Part shown: piece after piece, positions 35,276 to 47,375 of the stretch
How the letters are laid out: each line of letters begins with the position of its first letter
How positions within the stretch are numbered: position 1 is the first letter of the stretch
Assembly: GCF_003473485.1 (NCBI RefSeq)
Contig: NC_053042.1
Coordinates: 49,563,762 to 49,627,761 of the forward strand
DNA from: Medicago truncatula
Lineage: Eukaryota > Streptophyta > Magnoliopsida > Fabales > Fabaceae
Direction: 5' to 3'
Length of the DNA: 64,000 nucleotides
Made by a program: the position numbers and the translations under genes
Notes under the pieces: generated by a model
The model's input: the letters and a program-made list of their open reading frames with translations, nothing else
The model's database searches: none
Told to the model about the DNA's origin: nothing

Positions 35276-35363
35276 TTTTTTGAACAAGTCAAAATGAGAT
35301 GTATATATTAACAATCAAAAGTTTTGCTCCCTAACACAAGGAGCGTATAAAGAAGCAAAACAA
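35276..35363 (-). mobile_element. Very short LINE-type tail with 20-bp target duplication
   Basis: An 88-bp insert starting in a T-run is flanked by identical 20-mers (ATTATTAGAGATTATATATT at 35256-35275 and 35364-35383). This fits a severely 5'-truncated retroposition in the minus orientation. Confidence 0.85.
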
Positions 35364-35383
35364 ATTATTAGAGATTATATATT

Positions 35384-38300
35384 ATTGTTATTTGTTCAAA
35401 CTCGATGGTCAAGATGTTTGAAGAGGTCACTCATTTTAAATTTTCATCTAAACACATTTAAATGCAATGTTGAATGGAATTCAATGTTAGTGCTTATATG
35501 ATTGACTTAAAGAAAAATATAATTCTCTCTCTAGTTTTATCGGTTATTATACGCATACCTTGTAAACTACTTATATATTTGCATTAGCAGATAGAGAAAG
35601 TAGGTGAGTGAATAAAAGGCAATGTGTCTACTCCACACAAGGTCGTAAATAAGCATTTATCAATCGGAAATTGTTGTTTAGGCATTTAACAATTGCTTAC
35701 GGAATGGTAGTTAACTAATTGAGTGTTTTAGATGTCTGTAAACAATTGATAGGTGGTTAAAGAGTGATCTCCTCATCAATCATGCAGTGACCCACCCACA
35801 CACCACTACTAGTCGACGTCATTCTCAGAAGTTGCGACCCTAATTGAGGCCAAAAAAGAAAGTGACAAGCAATTGCCGATGTTCAGCATCCAACGCCTTC
35901 AACAACCACTCCGGTCGAAGGTCTTAGGTCCGGAGGATCACTGGATATCAACATATAATTACATATATTGCTTCCTTAAATCATCAACGTTCAACTAATT
36001 AGGAATTTTCACTTATTATACATACATTCAATATGCATTTCAAACGTTTCAATTGAGATACTATAGTTCATCACACACAACATTCTTATCGAAACCAAGA
36101 CATATACATAATAGTCAAAGAGTGATATAATAGATTGTAAGTGGTTTGGACTAAGAAAAAATAAGATAAATCATCAAAAACTTTTAAATAAGTCAAAACA
36201 ACATTTATGGGACAGAATAGCTAGCCCAAGTCAAGAAACTCTATATAATTACAATTTTTTCTTTACAAAAACATGTTTTTTTAAACGATGTCCGTTGATA
36301 TTTGCAAATGCTTCAAAAACACGTTAAGTATCCATCTAAGAGATATCCACATGAATATGAGGCGAACAACGATATCATTTTTATCCAATCGAACGAGTAG
36401 CGAATGACTACTAATAAACCATATGCCTACTGTTGCCATCATCCCTACACATAGATACATGATATATATATATATATATTATTTTTTTATTGTTGGTACG
36501 TATTTTTAAGGTTGGGTTGCTTTACTCCTCTATACCAGACTAGAAGGTAAGGCAACCCGCCAACCCCTGATTACGCAACCAATCTTGCATAGTTGCATGT
36601 TCTTTTTTCCTCATGAAACAGTACTCCAAACTTTCTTTGCGCTGTTTCCTGCAATTTTGCTTTTTCTTTTTCGTTAATTGCATTTCACTTTAGTATATCA
36701 GTCAAATTCACTTTCTTCTTTTTTGAACAAGAGGCTTTTCTCATCATAAGCATGCCTCATATTCATTATTAATTGGTTGCTGAGCCCACTCTTTTAAAAT
36801 TCACACATTAACACACGAATAAGCATTGAACAAAATCATATAATGCAATGTTTCATGCTACTATATTGGAAACTATTTTAATATTATGGGCCGGTGAGTT
36901 CATTCAATATGTTCAACTTGAATGGGAAAAAAAATCATTGATTTAAGTAATGATACACGAGCCATATAATCATGAAACCTTTTTATTTGTTTTATTTTTT
37001 ATTTTGGACTTGTGTTTCTCAACCCTTAAACATTAAGCAAACATTGTCCACAACAAGTACTTAGAAAAATTCTAAAGAGGCTTTTCTTTTGGAGTTCATC
37101 GATAATGCTGGCTTTAATAGCGACTATTCTGTCCTCCACTTACTATTGCTTTCGAGTATCTGCCTCAGTGGCTCCACCTTTTCAAACCTATAATTCTACA
37201 CACATAAATGTGTTTTTATCTTCACTTCAGTGCTAGTAATTTACTCATATCAAATTTTTTTATTTTTATATATCAAACAAATATTTATCTAGGATTCAAT
37301 TCATTGTCGATAGATATGATAACCTCATTAATAGATATATAAGTATATGGTTATGTTAACTTATGTTCTTAATTAGTAAGATACATGTTAAGAACCTAAA
37401 AGTAAAAATATTTTTAAGTTTTGTGTATTTAATTTATTATAAATTCAAAAAATAAATTCAATGTACACATTCCAATAAAAAATTATTATATTTGATCCAT
37501 TAACTTATGCCTTAAGTATATTTATTTGTACTAAGTTTTATTTGATTCTTGAGACTTTATCTGACACTAATAAGCCTCTAACACTTAACTTATCTAAAAA
37601 AATTCAATAAGAAAAAACCAAATGAGTTTTGTATAACATTTATTTTTATAAATACTTTTTTATTTTGTCATTAGATTTAGAGTATTACACGAAACCTAAT
37701 AACTAAATTATCTTCTTTATTCAAATTAACATTTATTTTAAGTGTATTTTTATTATATGACTTCCAAAAGTTATTACAATTTGGTTGTTAAAATGTATCA
37801 CTGGTCAAACTAAATAGTTTTCTTGCAGCACTTGTCTTTTTTGAGAATCAAATTGACAATGCAATCAGTCATGGTAAAATAGACTTCTAGCTTATTTGGT
37901 CAACATTTTTTTTACCATTCCTATAAAACTAAACCTATGGTTGTATACATAAACATCCTTAATCCTAGCACATCTTATTTGAGAACCGTGTACATTACCT
38001 CAACTTATGGAAAAAACTCATGTTTTCTGCAAATTAGTAATCAAGAAAAAATGCCTTAAAAAAGAAAGGCAAGGTGGGGATGGCTAGATAATGAGAGGAA
38101 AGTTAGCTAAAAATTGTAATTAGGTGCAACAATAAATGCTTTTGCTCTTTTTTCTTTCTTTTTTATAACGCGTAACAAAATCATCACAATACAATAATAA
38201 TAATAATAATAATTCACACCTAGTTGGTTTGGCAGCATGTGGGACACATTCCAAAACGACAAACAAACTATGAAAGACATAGTCCAAATTGTGTTGCCTG

Positions 38301-38752
38301 ACCTCGTCAACATGTTCATACAATTCAGTATCAGCCACTCAGATCCAGACACAAAACCTATAATAATTTAGAGAGACTCAAACATATTTTTTATCTCAGC
38401 AAATATATATATCACTATTTTATAAAAAGAATTATTTGGTTTTAGTTATAGTAAAATACTAAAAAAATGTGTTTAAGGATTAGTCTCTCAAATGCAAAAT
38501 TTCTAATTTTCTTTTCTTACTAACATGAATTTAGGACTTTCCTTAGCAAGATCCATGAATATAGCATGGTTTGTTTTAGTCTTTAAAACATTTATTTATG
38601 TTGTAATATAAGGACTAAAATGAATAATTTCAAACCAAACATATTATACCATAACTAAAAGAAAATACTAATGTCCAAAAACTTTTGTTTTAATCGGGTA
38701 TATTCTACGTGTAATTTTAGAGACTAATCTTACGGGAATAAAAAAACTCGGT
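35384..38752. other. Large intergenic region, no gene recognised
   Basis: More than 3 kb without a supportable gene. 35790-35950 is GC-richer (ACCCACCCACACACC; ACCACTCCGGTCGAAGG) but encodes nothing I recognise. A short AT repeat lies at 36465-36479. 37340-37520 holds worn inverted ends (GTTAACTTATGTTCTTAA... TTAACTTATGCC) like the Mutator MITE family at 7276. Frames at 38107-38352 overlap an AAT repeat and look random. Confidence 0.45.
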
Positions 38753-38764
38753 TATTTATAAATA
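38753..38764 (+). promoter_or_regulatory. TATA box for MOCOS-like gene
   Basis: TATTTATAAATA lies 150 bp before the start codon at 38914. Confidence 0.5.
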
Positions 38765-38913
38765 AACCTACTGCAACTGGATATCTTGTAATATTCTGTA
38801 TGTAAGTTTCTCAAACAGAAAGTATCAATAATTCCAATAGAACAAAACAGTCAAACATCCATATAAAAACCAGAATTGTCTTTGAGTGTAAACAAAACAA
38901 CAAAACATAAAAA

Positions 38914-40845
38914 ATGCAGACATCACTTAACCAAAAACCTGTCTCTCAAGGTTGCTGTCCAACCTTATTGTTCATCAAATCATCACAACAATCTCATAAC
39001 AATTCCACAACCAAACCCAGAAACAGTTCTTCACATTGCCGCCAAACCTTTGCATCAACATCATCCTCAATTTTTCCAAACACCAAATTCACAAACCATG
39101 AATCTCTTCCATCACTTCATGAATCATTCACTGAATTCATCAAAGTGTATCCACAATTCTCTGAGACTGAGAAAATTGACAGTTTAAGAGCCAAAGAATA
39201 TTATCACCTTTCTTTCTTAAACCAATCTTGTCTTGATTATATTGGTATTGGTCTTTTTTCCTATTACCAACGTCAACAACATGATGCTTCAAAAACTCAA
39301 TTTTCTTCTCCTTCAACTTCAACACCGTTTCAATCTCCACAACAATATTCTGATATTCCCTTCTTTAGTATTTCCTACAAAACTGGAAATTTGAAGACTT
39401 TATTGCTTCATGGAGGGAAAGAGTCAGAATTTGAGTCTGCAATGAGGAAAAGGATAATGAAGTTTCTTAACATTTCTGAAAATGATTATTTCATGGTTTT
39501 CACAGCAAATAGAACATCAGCTTTCAAACTTGTAGCAGATTCATATCCATTTCAATCTTGTAAGAAGCTTCTGACAGTTTATGACTATGAGAGTGAAGCA
39601 GTGGAAGCAATGATTAGTACTTCAGAAAATAGAGGTGCTAAATCTATGTCAGCTGAATTCTCATGGCCAAGACTAAGAATTCAGTCAACAAAATTGAAGA
39701 AGATGATTGTTAGTGATAATAGTAAGAAGAAGATAAAGAAGAAAAATGGTCTTTTTGTATTTCCACTTCATTCAAGGGTAACAGGAGCAAGATATCCTTA
39801 TCTATGGATGAGAACAGCACAAGAGAATGGTTGGCATGTTTTGATTGATGCTTGTGCATTAGGACCAAAAGACATGGACAGTTTTGGTCTCTCTCTATTT
39901 CAACCAGATTTTCTCATTTGTTCATTCTACAAAGTTTTTGGAGAAAATCCATCTGGTTTTGGTTGCCTTTTTGTCAAGAAATCTTCTATTTCCATTCTTG
40001 AATCCTCCACTTGTGCAGGAATTGTCAACCTTGTACCAGAAAGTACGCAATTTAATCTATCAGAAGATTCTTCATGTAATAATCAAGTAGGAATTGGTCA
40101 AAAATCACCATCTATTTTACAAGAACAAGAATTATCTGCTTTGAGTTCTTTCTCTGGAAGGATGCAAACTCCACAATTTGTAAAAGTTGAAGCAGATCCA
40201 AAAGCTCCACTAGGTTCTGAAACTATGGAGGCAAGGGTAGTCGAGAACAATCAAGTTAAGACTGTACAAGATAGTAAAAATGAGAGCTTTAACATTGAAT
40301 GCAGGTGTTTGGATCAAGTGGACTCTTTAGGATTGACACTGATAACCAACAGAGGAAGGTACCTTATAAATTGGCTTGTGAACTCATTGCTTAAGCTAAA
40401 GCACCCTAATGATGAAGGGGTTCCCTTAGTCAAGATTTATGGTCCAAAGATAAGATTTGATAGAGGTCCTGCTTTGGCTTTCAATGTTTATGATTGGAAA
40501 GGTGAAAAAGTTGAGCCTGTTTTAGTACAGAAACTTGCTGATAGAAACAATATATCTCTTAGCTATGGATTTCTGCATCATATTTGGTTTGCAGATAAGT
40601 ACTCAGAAGGGAAGGGAAGAGTCCTACAGACAAAAGAAGGAAGAGGAGAGAAAGTAATGGTGAATAAAAAGAAAGATAGAGATGATTTGGGAGTGACAGT
40701 GGTTACTGCTGCATTAAGCTTCTTGGCTAATTTTGAAGATGTGTATAAACTATGGACTTTTGTTGCTAGGTTCCTTGATGCAGATTTTGTGGAGAAGGAG
40801 AGGTGGAGGTACACTGCTCTTAATCAGAAAACAATTGAAGTTTAA
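38914..40845 (+). CDS. Molybdenum cofactor sulfurase-like PLP-dependent protein
   Basis: An uninterrupted 643-codon frame. Residues about 60-360 resemble the class V aminotransferase-like domain of molybdenum cofactor sulfurases: LDYIGIGLFSYYQ, FTANRTSAFKLVADSYPF, then FLICSFYKVFGENPSGFGCLFVKKSS, where Lys340 is the expected Schiff-base lysine. The C-terminus (about 490-620) continues the family fold (IYGPKIRFDRGPALAFNVYD). Plants have several such intronless proteins besides the true ABA3-type sulfurase; they lack the C-terminal MOSC domain, as here. The MOSC part normally binds the molybdenum cofactor, so activity on that cofactor is doubtful and the substrate is unknown. Residues about 385-465 are a low-similarity linker. 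I take the start at 38914 because it gives the full frame; conserved sequence begins only near residue 65. Confidence 0.88.
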   Translation: MQTSLNQKPVSQGCCPTLLFIKSSQQSHNNSTTKPRNSSSHCRQTFASTSSSIFPNTKFTNHESLPSLHESFTEFIKVYPQFSETEKIDSLRAKEYYHLSFLNQSCLDYIGIGLFSYYQRQQHDASKTQFSSPSTSTPFQSPQQYSDIPFFSISYKTGNLKTLLLHGGKESEFESAMRKRIMKFLNISENDYFMVFTANRTSAFKLVADSYPFQSCKKLLTVYDYESEAVEAMISTSENRGAKSMSAEFSWPRLRIQSTKLKKMIVSDNSKKKIKKKNGLFVFPLHSRVTGARYPYLWMRTAQENGWHVLIDACALGPKDMDSFGLSLFQPDFLICSFYKVFGENPSGFGCLFVKKSSISILESSTCAGIVNLVPESTQFNLSEDSSCNNQVGIGQKSPSILQEQELSALSSFSGRMQTPQFVKVEADPKAPLGSETMEARVVENNQVKTVQDSKNESFNIECRCLDQVDSLGLTLITNRGRYLINWLVNSLLKLKHPNDEGVPLVKIYGPKIRFDRGPALAFNVYDWKGEKVEPVLVQKLADRNNISLSYGFLHHIWFADKYSEGKGRVLQTKEGRGEKVMVNKKKDRDDLGVTVVTAALSFLANFEDVYKLWTFVARFLDADFVEKERWRYTALNQKTIEV

Positions 40846-41472
40846 TTACTACTCCTATGTAAATTTGATTTATTCTTCTTGATCTTTGGATTATAGAAAA
40901 CTGAAAAATGTGTGAACTTGAATGAAGATTTTGTGTTGATTCTCCAAGGGAATTAATCAACTTATTCGCTCATTTATCTGACAAGTTCGCAAATTATTAG
41001 ACATTAATTTATCAGTTCAATATATTTACTTTTACTAGTTTCCTGTATCTTATACTTGCATGCTTCACAGATTAAATATGCAAACTATTTCAAGAAGAAA
41101 GAAATCAGTAAACCCTTCATATTATTCAGTTACAGAAGTGTAGGTCTCACCACTATCATATTATCCTGTAAAGATGGTTAGCATTAACTGTCTTTGAACA
41201 GATAGTAAAGGGAGAATTGCATTGCATCTGAGGACCTATAAGGAGTTGATTATTTGGTTGTTGTGCTTCACAACTTGTATGTATTTTCTTTAATGATCAA
41301 ACTGTAGTTTTGGTACATAACAAAATTTTAAATGGAATAGGTCCAGAGTCATAATAATTATCCTTCTAAATAATAAATATGCCAACTCACAACCATTTCT
41401 AAGCATATGCTAGGGCTTTGAGCTGAATACTAGAGTTTTTATTCAAGTACTCTATTATAGTTACTGTCGATA
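40846..41472. other. 3' flank of MOCOS-like gene
   Basis: Probable 3' UTR followed by non-coding DNA. Nothing else is recognised. Confidence 0.4.
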
Positions 41473-41671
41473 TGAAATGGTTTGCCTCGTGTTTTAAGCT
41501 TGCTCTTCTCTAGGTCTCAAGTTCGAATCCTCTTGTGCTAACAATACCTGTGTTGGGCAAACTCCATGCAGGGCTTTGTCTTGCCTTCAATTGAGTCCCA
41601 CTAGTGTACGATGGGATTGGTCATCCAGATTAATCGGTCTTTAGATGGATATACGGAGTTAAAAAAAAAAG
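41473..41671 (+). mobile_element. Probable tRNA-derived SINE
   Basis: A B-box-like AAGTTCGAATCC near 41519, a GGGCAAACTCCATGCAGGGC-type body and GGATTGGTC-like text precede an A-run at 41660-41670. This order resembles legume SINEs. The A box is weak and a target duplication is not certain. Confidence 0.55.
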
Positions 41672-42308
41672 TTAATATCGATGTAATTCATATAAATAAT
41701 TCATATAAAGATCAAGCCATGCCAGTTCTGTTGAAACAACACAAGGAGGGTTGAAATCAATGTTGTAAGGTATTGGTGGTCCACAAAAACTCTATGGTTA
41801 TGATGCAAGTAAACACATATTGGTTCAAGGTTTGAATGGACCTGTCAACAAACAAAGTCATGTCTCACTATGTCTTTGTTTGAATTTGAAAGGTTTGCAA
41901 TTGAACTTTAAATCAATTTTTTTAATATGTTTGATCCTACTAAGACATGTAAAATAATTATTTCAGAACCCTTTCTGATTTGGCCGCTTAGGCACGTTGC
42001 AAGAGCTAGGAATTTAAATATCAAGGTGTGTTATGTTATGTTGGTATAAAAATAGACAAGAAATTAAAAAAAAAAAGAACCAAGTTCGAATGGAATCGTC
42101 ATATTGAAAATTTTAATGAGAATAAAAAACTCTACTGGTAAATCAGGCAATAAGGGATTTGACTTTGATACCCTTAATTCTTTGTTCATCTTGTTTTGAC
42201 TTGGACATTGACATCTAAAAATTGTTTGAAGTCTTGCATTTATATCCTTATTAATCAACCACGTCCAAGGACGAAATGCAGGCGATTAATTAAGAAGATA
42301 AACTCAAG
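41672..42308. other. Intergenic, no gene recognised
   Basis: Non-coding. A CCACGTCCAAGGACGAAATGC stretch near 42260 might be old retroelement sequence, but no domain can be read. Confidence 0.35.
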
Positions 42309-42313
42309 GTCCT

Positions 42314-43509
42314 TGATAGAAATTTTGGCAAGTGTACCAAATACTATCGAAGTAGTAAAAATATCGTTCCCACGAGGACTGTGTTAATCTCAATTTAGCA
42401 ATAACGTTAATATCTAGGATGTGTAAATTTCTTTTAGTGCCCGAGGCAGTAGTTTTGATTGCATAAATTTAAATAACAGAAAATAAGATAGTTTTGGAAA
42501 AGACAAGAAGAGAGATGAGATCAGGTCTTTCGAATCATCGATGTTCCCCTAATTGGTATAATGCACCTATTTGTATTAATGATTTTCTAGTTTCACGATA
42601 GTTAACAAAATAGCTCTAATCAATCCCTTGAGTTAGGACCCTCTTCTCAAACTACAGCCCCTAATTCCTTAGGTGGTCTAATAATTCTCGAAGGTTTAAA
42701 GCACGTTAACCTAATATCACTAACAAACGATTATCCATTCCTAGACTAACCATGTTTATTAGAACAATTCAATTAGGTCTAAGTCGAAAGCTAGGGTCAG
42801 TAGTCATTCGTTCTCACTAAATCATGTTTATATTTGATCAGGATATAAAAAGCATTAAGAACAATTGAATTGAATAAAAACTAGATTGTCATTAATAATA
42901 AATAGAGTTTCACAACAACATGGATCAATTAGGGTTACAAGAAATCATCTCAGACCTAATCTCTAAGAGATTTAGCTACTCATAATTGAGTTTACAAATA
43001 GCATAATCAATGGAAAAATTAAAACATACATAAACTGGATTAGAGATGATGAAATCGCCCCTTCTGCAGTCTTCTGGGTGTTAAAATCGCACTTTAGCTC
43101 TCCAAAATCGTAACCCTTGTTTTCAGAATAGTCTTCAGCTTAAATAGGCAACATTTTCTGCGTCCAAAATCGCGCCACGCCTCATAAAATCACGCCACGA
43201 TTTTGAAAAATCACGCCACCAGAAATCGTACCACGATTTCCGTGGCAGAACCAAACCTTCATTCTGGTCACAAAATCGCGCCACGCCACTCAAAATCGCG
43301 CCACAGTTGCCAATTTCCAGCACTTCCAGAATTTCTGCTTTTTACACCCCCAGGCTGTCTAAAATTGCTACAGACTCAATAAAAACATCAAAACAACTGT
43401 TTCTTCAAAATCTTGTATTTTTCATGCTTTCCTTGTTGTTTAAGCTTGCTTGTGAACTCAAAATTATCATAACAAGACTCTAAAAATAGCAAATGACTGA
43501 CTGTCATCA
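42314..43509 (-). repeat. Solo LTR of gypsy-type family with 5-bp target duplication
   Basis: Starts TGATAGAAATTTTGGCAAGT and ends GACTGACTGTCATCA on the + strand. It is flanked by GTCCT at 42309-42313 and 43510-43514. It is the reverse-orientation homologue of 22435-23600. TG...CA ends, 1,196 bp, a 5-bp duplication and no internal domain on either side identify a solo LTR, which usually arises by recombination between two LTRs. 43160-43310 carries repeated AAATCGCGCCACG/AAATCACGCCACGATTT units. Confidence 0.92.
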
Positions 43510-43514
43510 GTCCT

Positions 43515-45538
43515 ATTTCAATATTTGAATGCAAACAAATAAGAACTGAGTCCCAAATTTAAACAAGGGAACAACTTTATATCGTGAAAACTATGATCTT
43601 GAATAACATCACAACGACATACTTGAATTGTAGTCAAAGTCTCTACTTTTTAATCAAATCACCATGTATTGTGTCAAAGAAACATCAAACAGTGATAATT
43701 TATTTGTGAAATATTCGTGAAATTGTGTTCGCTATGAATAGCAATCCTCTTTAAATAAATCAATTTCCCAAAATCCCCAAATACTCTTATATGTTGACAA
43801 TTGTTGTAACGCTAAAATTGATAAGATTTGAATTCCGACTCCTTCACTTATTTGTAAGTGAGTTTCAATGATTGTTGTCATTTCGTCTATCTAAACATTT
43901 GTATCTAGTAGTGACATGTCTTATACAATACCTGAAAGTTGGCACAAGATTTCAAAACTGGAACAGCATGTAAGGAACAAGATTATTGATGTTCCCACAT
44001 CAAAGGAGTGTAAGAAACACCACCAAAATAGCAAAATAACCTCATCGATAATTAACTGCCGATAAATTTTAACCGGCGGTCGTTAACTGCCCATGAAAAT
44101 CGAAGTTAAATTTACCATTTCACGATGTTTCTTAACTTTGTGCAAAGTGTAAACAACAATTTTCAAGGAACAAACCCATTCCTAAAAGCTCAACCACATA
44201 TTAGTGTTCCAGCCCAAGGTAATTGGCCCAGTGCATGCATGGCCAAAATCACCACGTTGGATTACCCATGACATGGATTTACTCATAACACCCAAATCTG
44301 GAAAATATCATGGATGTACCTAATTTGCTTAATATATTAGTATCATTTCTGTGCGATTCTATCTTATTATTTTAATTGAAAATAACTAAATATGTTAAAA
44401 ATATTTTTTATGTTTATGTTTTTTATTGTTACCCTCCGGTTTTTAGGGTAAAAGTCAGCCCTATTAATATCGAGTTCGGTCGAGAGGTAGTGAAGTCTTA
44501 AGGTAAGTTCTTGTTCTTTATTTTCCAGCTCTTTACATTCTGTCTTTTACTTTCATGTTTTTACATTTTAATCTCTTGTCAACTAAGATCATGACTGAGT
44601 AGACTTTTCTAATTGGGATTGTTGGAATAATCTTTTTTAATGATTGAATCCTAATGTTAGGTTTCTCTAATCTAATCTCATCATTATTAAATTTTTATAT
44701 CAAATTTCAAACGAAGAACTAGGAGGTGAAGTTTAATATTAGATCAAATGAGATTAGATAAGATAAACAAAACATGAGAATAGTTTTGTGAGTTTTTGGA
44801 CAATAAGGTTGCACTCAAAGAGTCTCAATGATAATAAACCATGAGGATAAGCTTGATTATTGTTGAGATACATTCATGTATTTTGAGATGAAACATGAAA
44901 TACCAAAGAACACCTTGTCCTTAGGAATAAATTCATTATAAAATAGAGAAATAGATGGAGAATGTTTAAGATTTAACATTATGATGAAAACTTCAATCCC
45001 ATGACGTTTTTTAATATCTGAACTTTAATCTAAAACACCATTACTCTATTCATTTTCAACTAATCAAAACTAAAAAAATTAGATTGATAATTACTTTAAT
45101 TTCTTGTGCATAGATATTTTTACTACTCGATAGAACTGTGCACTTCCAAAAACCTATCATAGACTAGCAAACTTTCCAATATAAAACACCAACATATCAT
45201 CAGCATTGAATGAATGGGATGGGACTCTAACATTTCTTGTTTAGCTAATTATCATAAAAATTGGTATGTACTTTTTTTATCAAGGACAAAAAATTAAAAA
45301 AGTGGCTTGAAATATCATTAAAAAACTTGATTATTGTTTTTTCGAATAAGTTAAACTAGCACATTTAAATTGATACTGATAAAAATTGATCTAAGATCTT
45401 TAAAAAAGTACACTCTCTAAGATCCCAAGCAAACATTAACATGCTAACTCAAGTGGATTTAAAACATGATTTTTTGTTAAAACAAACCAATTTTATTCTT
45501 CTTTTGTCTATAACTCGGTGATTTGAGTTAGAAAAAAT

Positions 45539-45540
<2 letters not shown>
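43515..45540. other. Intergenic, no gene recognised
   Basis: Around 43990-44150 is a worn member of the TTAACTGCC family (AATTAACTGCCGATAAA, GTCGTTAACTGCCC), bounded by GTGTAAGAAACACC and GATGTTTCTTAAC, possible inverted ends. 44400-45540 is AT-rich with nothing recognised. Confidence 0.45.

Positions 45541-45595
<55 letters not shown>
45541..45595. repeat. (AT)n microsatellite
   Basis: About 27 uninterrupted AT dinucleotides. Confidence 0.97.
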
Positions 45596-45597
<2 letters not shown>

Positions 45598-45725
45598 ATT
45601 TTGGGCTCAATATCTGCTACTATCAATTCTATTTCAAAAAACATTTATCTTTTCTTAAGAAATTGATTACTAACATTTGTCTTCTTTTTTATACAATCAC
45701 TAGCATTTTTTTAAAAGAATGATGT

Positions 45726-46760
45726 TTATATCATTTCATTACCAATAATTTGTTCAATATAACGAAGTACATTAGTATAAATAATGGGACTGGCTAATAA
45801 TGCGGCCACCCCTGCTAAATGGTGAGCTTCCTCATTGACTTGTCTCCGAGTAAACTCGACCTTAGAGTTGGTAAACTTGGTGTTGAAGAGACGGCGGCAT
45901 GTAGAGAGAACCTGGGCAAACTCTATGATGTTAACGCGATGACCATTAAACGCATCAGTATCAGTCTTGGAATCCAAAGAGAAATTAATATTGTCAAAAC
46001 CCATGTAACCCATCCATTCATGCGAATAAAAGAGACCCAAGGCTTCCCCCCACTGGAATAGGACACACATGGGTAACCGGGATCACTTTAGCAAGCACAA
46101 AAACACATTCGTCATTGCGAATAGAACTACATATCCTTGTTCTATTGAATTGATTCGAAATAAAGGCATCTATGTTACATTAGAAACGACCATGTTGTGG
46201 TCTTTGCCAACAAATTTCAGTCGTACCTGAAGTAACTTCGTTGTTCTGAATGGTGGGAGAGAAAACAACACTAGATGCACTTGAGGTAAATGTAGTAAGC
46301 GTGTGTTGTGGAAGCACATGCGACATCTTAGCTGCCATATGAGGGGTGTTAGCCAAACTCCAGTCTTCGATTAAATGAAAAGCACGATCAATAACTTCTG
46401 GTACTATTTGGTGACTTCTTACCGTAGCTATAGATTGTAGTGCTTCCATAAACTCCACAAGAGAGCTGCAAACCTTTGGGAATTGTCTCGCGAAAGTTCC
46501 TAAATGGTAGATAATATTGCATCTGTTGCCGAAGATGTGTTGTTGTGCACACTATTAATCGTATCGCCAATTTCGCTTCTATGCCACACCTGCGCAACAA
46601 AAGAACAATTGAAAATAACATCGTTAAGGTTTTCAAACGGTTTGTTGCAAGTGACACAATTAGTAGAGCAATGCACTGCTTTATCTTAAAATCCAACATG
46701 TGTCGGCAAACAATCTCTGCACATTCTCCATATTAAATTTTTAACCTTCGGAGGAACCCG
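45726..46760 (-). mobile_element. LINE 3' fragment (zf-RVT and RNase H-like)
   Basis: Minus strand from 46750: WRMCRDCLPTHVGF, then CVTCNKPFENLNDVIFNCSF and AQVWHRSEIG, a reverse-transcriptase zinc-binding region. It is followed by a linker and an RNase H-like part: CNIDAFI, GEALGLFYSHEW, SLDSKTDTDAFNG, then EFTRRQVNEEAHHLAGVA and RYIEQIIGNEMI. Stops (for example within GF*DK and GRF*CN) and at least one frameshift near 46060 show it is dead. The frames here are parts of one element, not separate genes. Confidence 0.87.
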
Positions 46761-47375
46761 CAGCCTCCAAACACCATCCCAATTAAGAAATATAATTTTC
46801 CTTCTTTTCAAATATATTGATTATTTGTATCATTTAAATTTTTCAACAACATTCCTTTTTATCCATTAAGAAGAAATCTACGACTGTTGACTATGAATTA
46901 TACTTTTTATTTTGAAATGGAAAATAGGAGCAAAACTAAGAGGTAACTGCGTGGCATCATCCCATCCATTCATCTAATGTAAAAAGTATATCCAGCCATT
47001 AATCCTATTTCATTGTGCAAATAAATACTGATCCTGAGGGACCCTCTCTTCCACACGGATATGTGGGGCTCTCCACCATTGTTAGGGTTTGTTGTTTCTC
47101 TCAATCAACACAATTATCTTTTTTTTTTTATTTTTTATTAACAAAAACCTCTTCGAATTCTCAATTAGTCTTTCTAATCTTTTGCAGTGCCTGAAAGATT
47201 CAAACACAGTCAACGTATCAAAAACTCTGTTTCTCTGCAAAACAAAGTAGGCCCCAAAAAAAATGATTTTTTTCTTTTCTTAAATTTGAAATCTTTTTCT
47301 TTTTTTTTTCATCTGGGTTTTGATCATTCCTTAATGGGTCTTTGTTAAATTTTTATTTGTTAATTTTTGTTTAGG
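46761..47375 (+). promoter_or_regulatory. Upstream and probable 5' UTR of TCP gene
   Basis: The region 47040-47260 is CT-rich and leader-like. TTTGTTTAG followed by G lies just before the start codon and could be the acceptor of a leader intron, with a possible donor AAAGTAGG near 47244. This is inferred from sequence only. Confidence 0.4.

Noticed and set aside
37340..37520. Another GTTAAC-type Mutator MITE
   Set aside because: Ends are too diverged and no 9-bp duplication was found; only noted in the intergenic entry.
38876..39187. 103-codon frame overlapping the MOCOS-like start
   Set aside because: Another frame of the real 643-codon gene; no domain.
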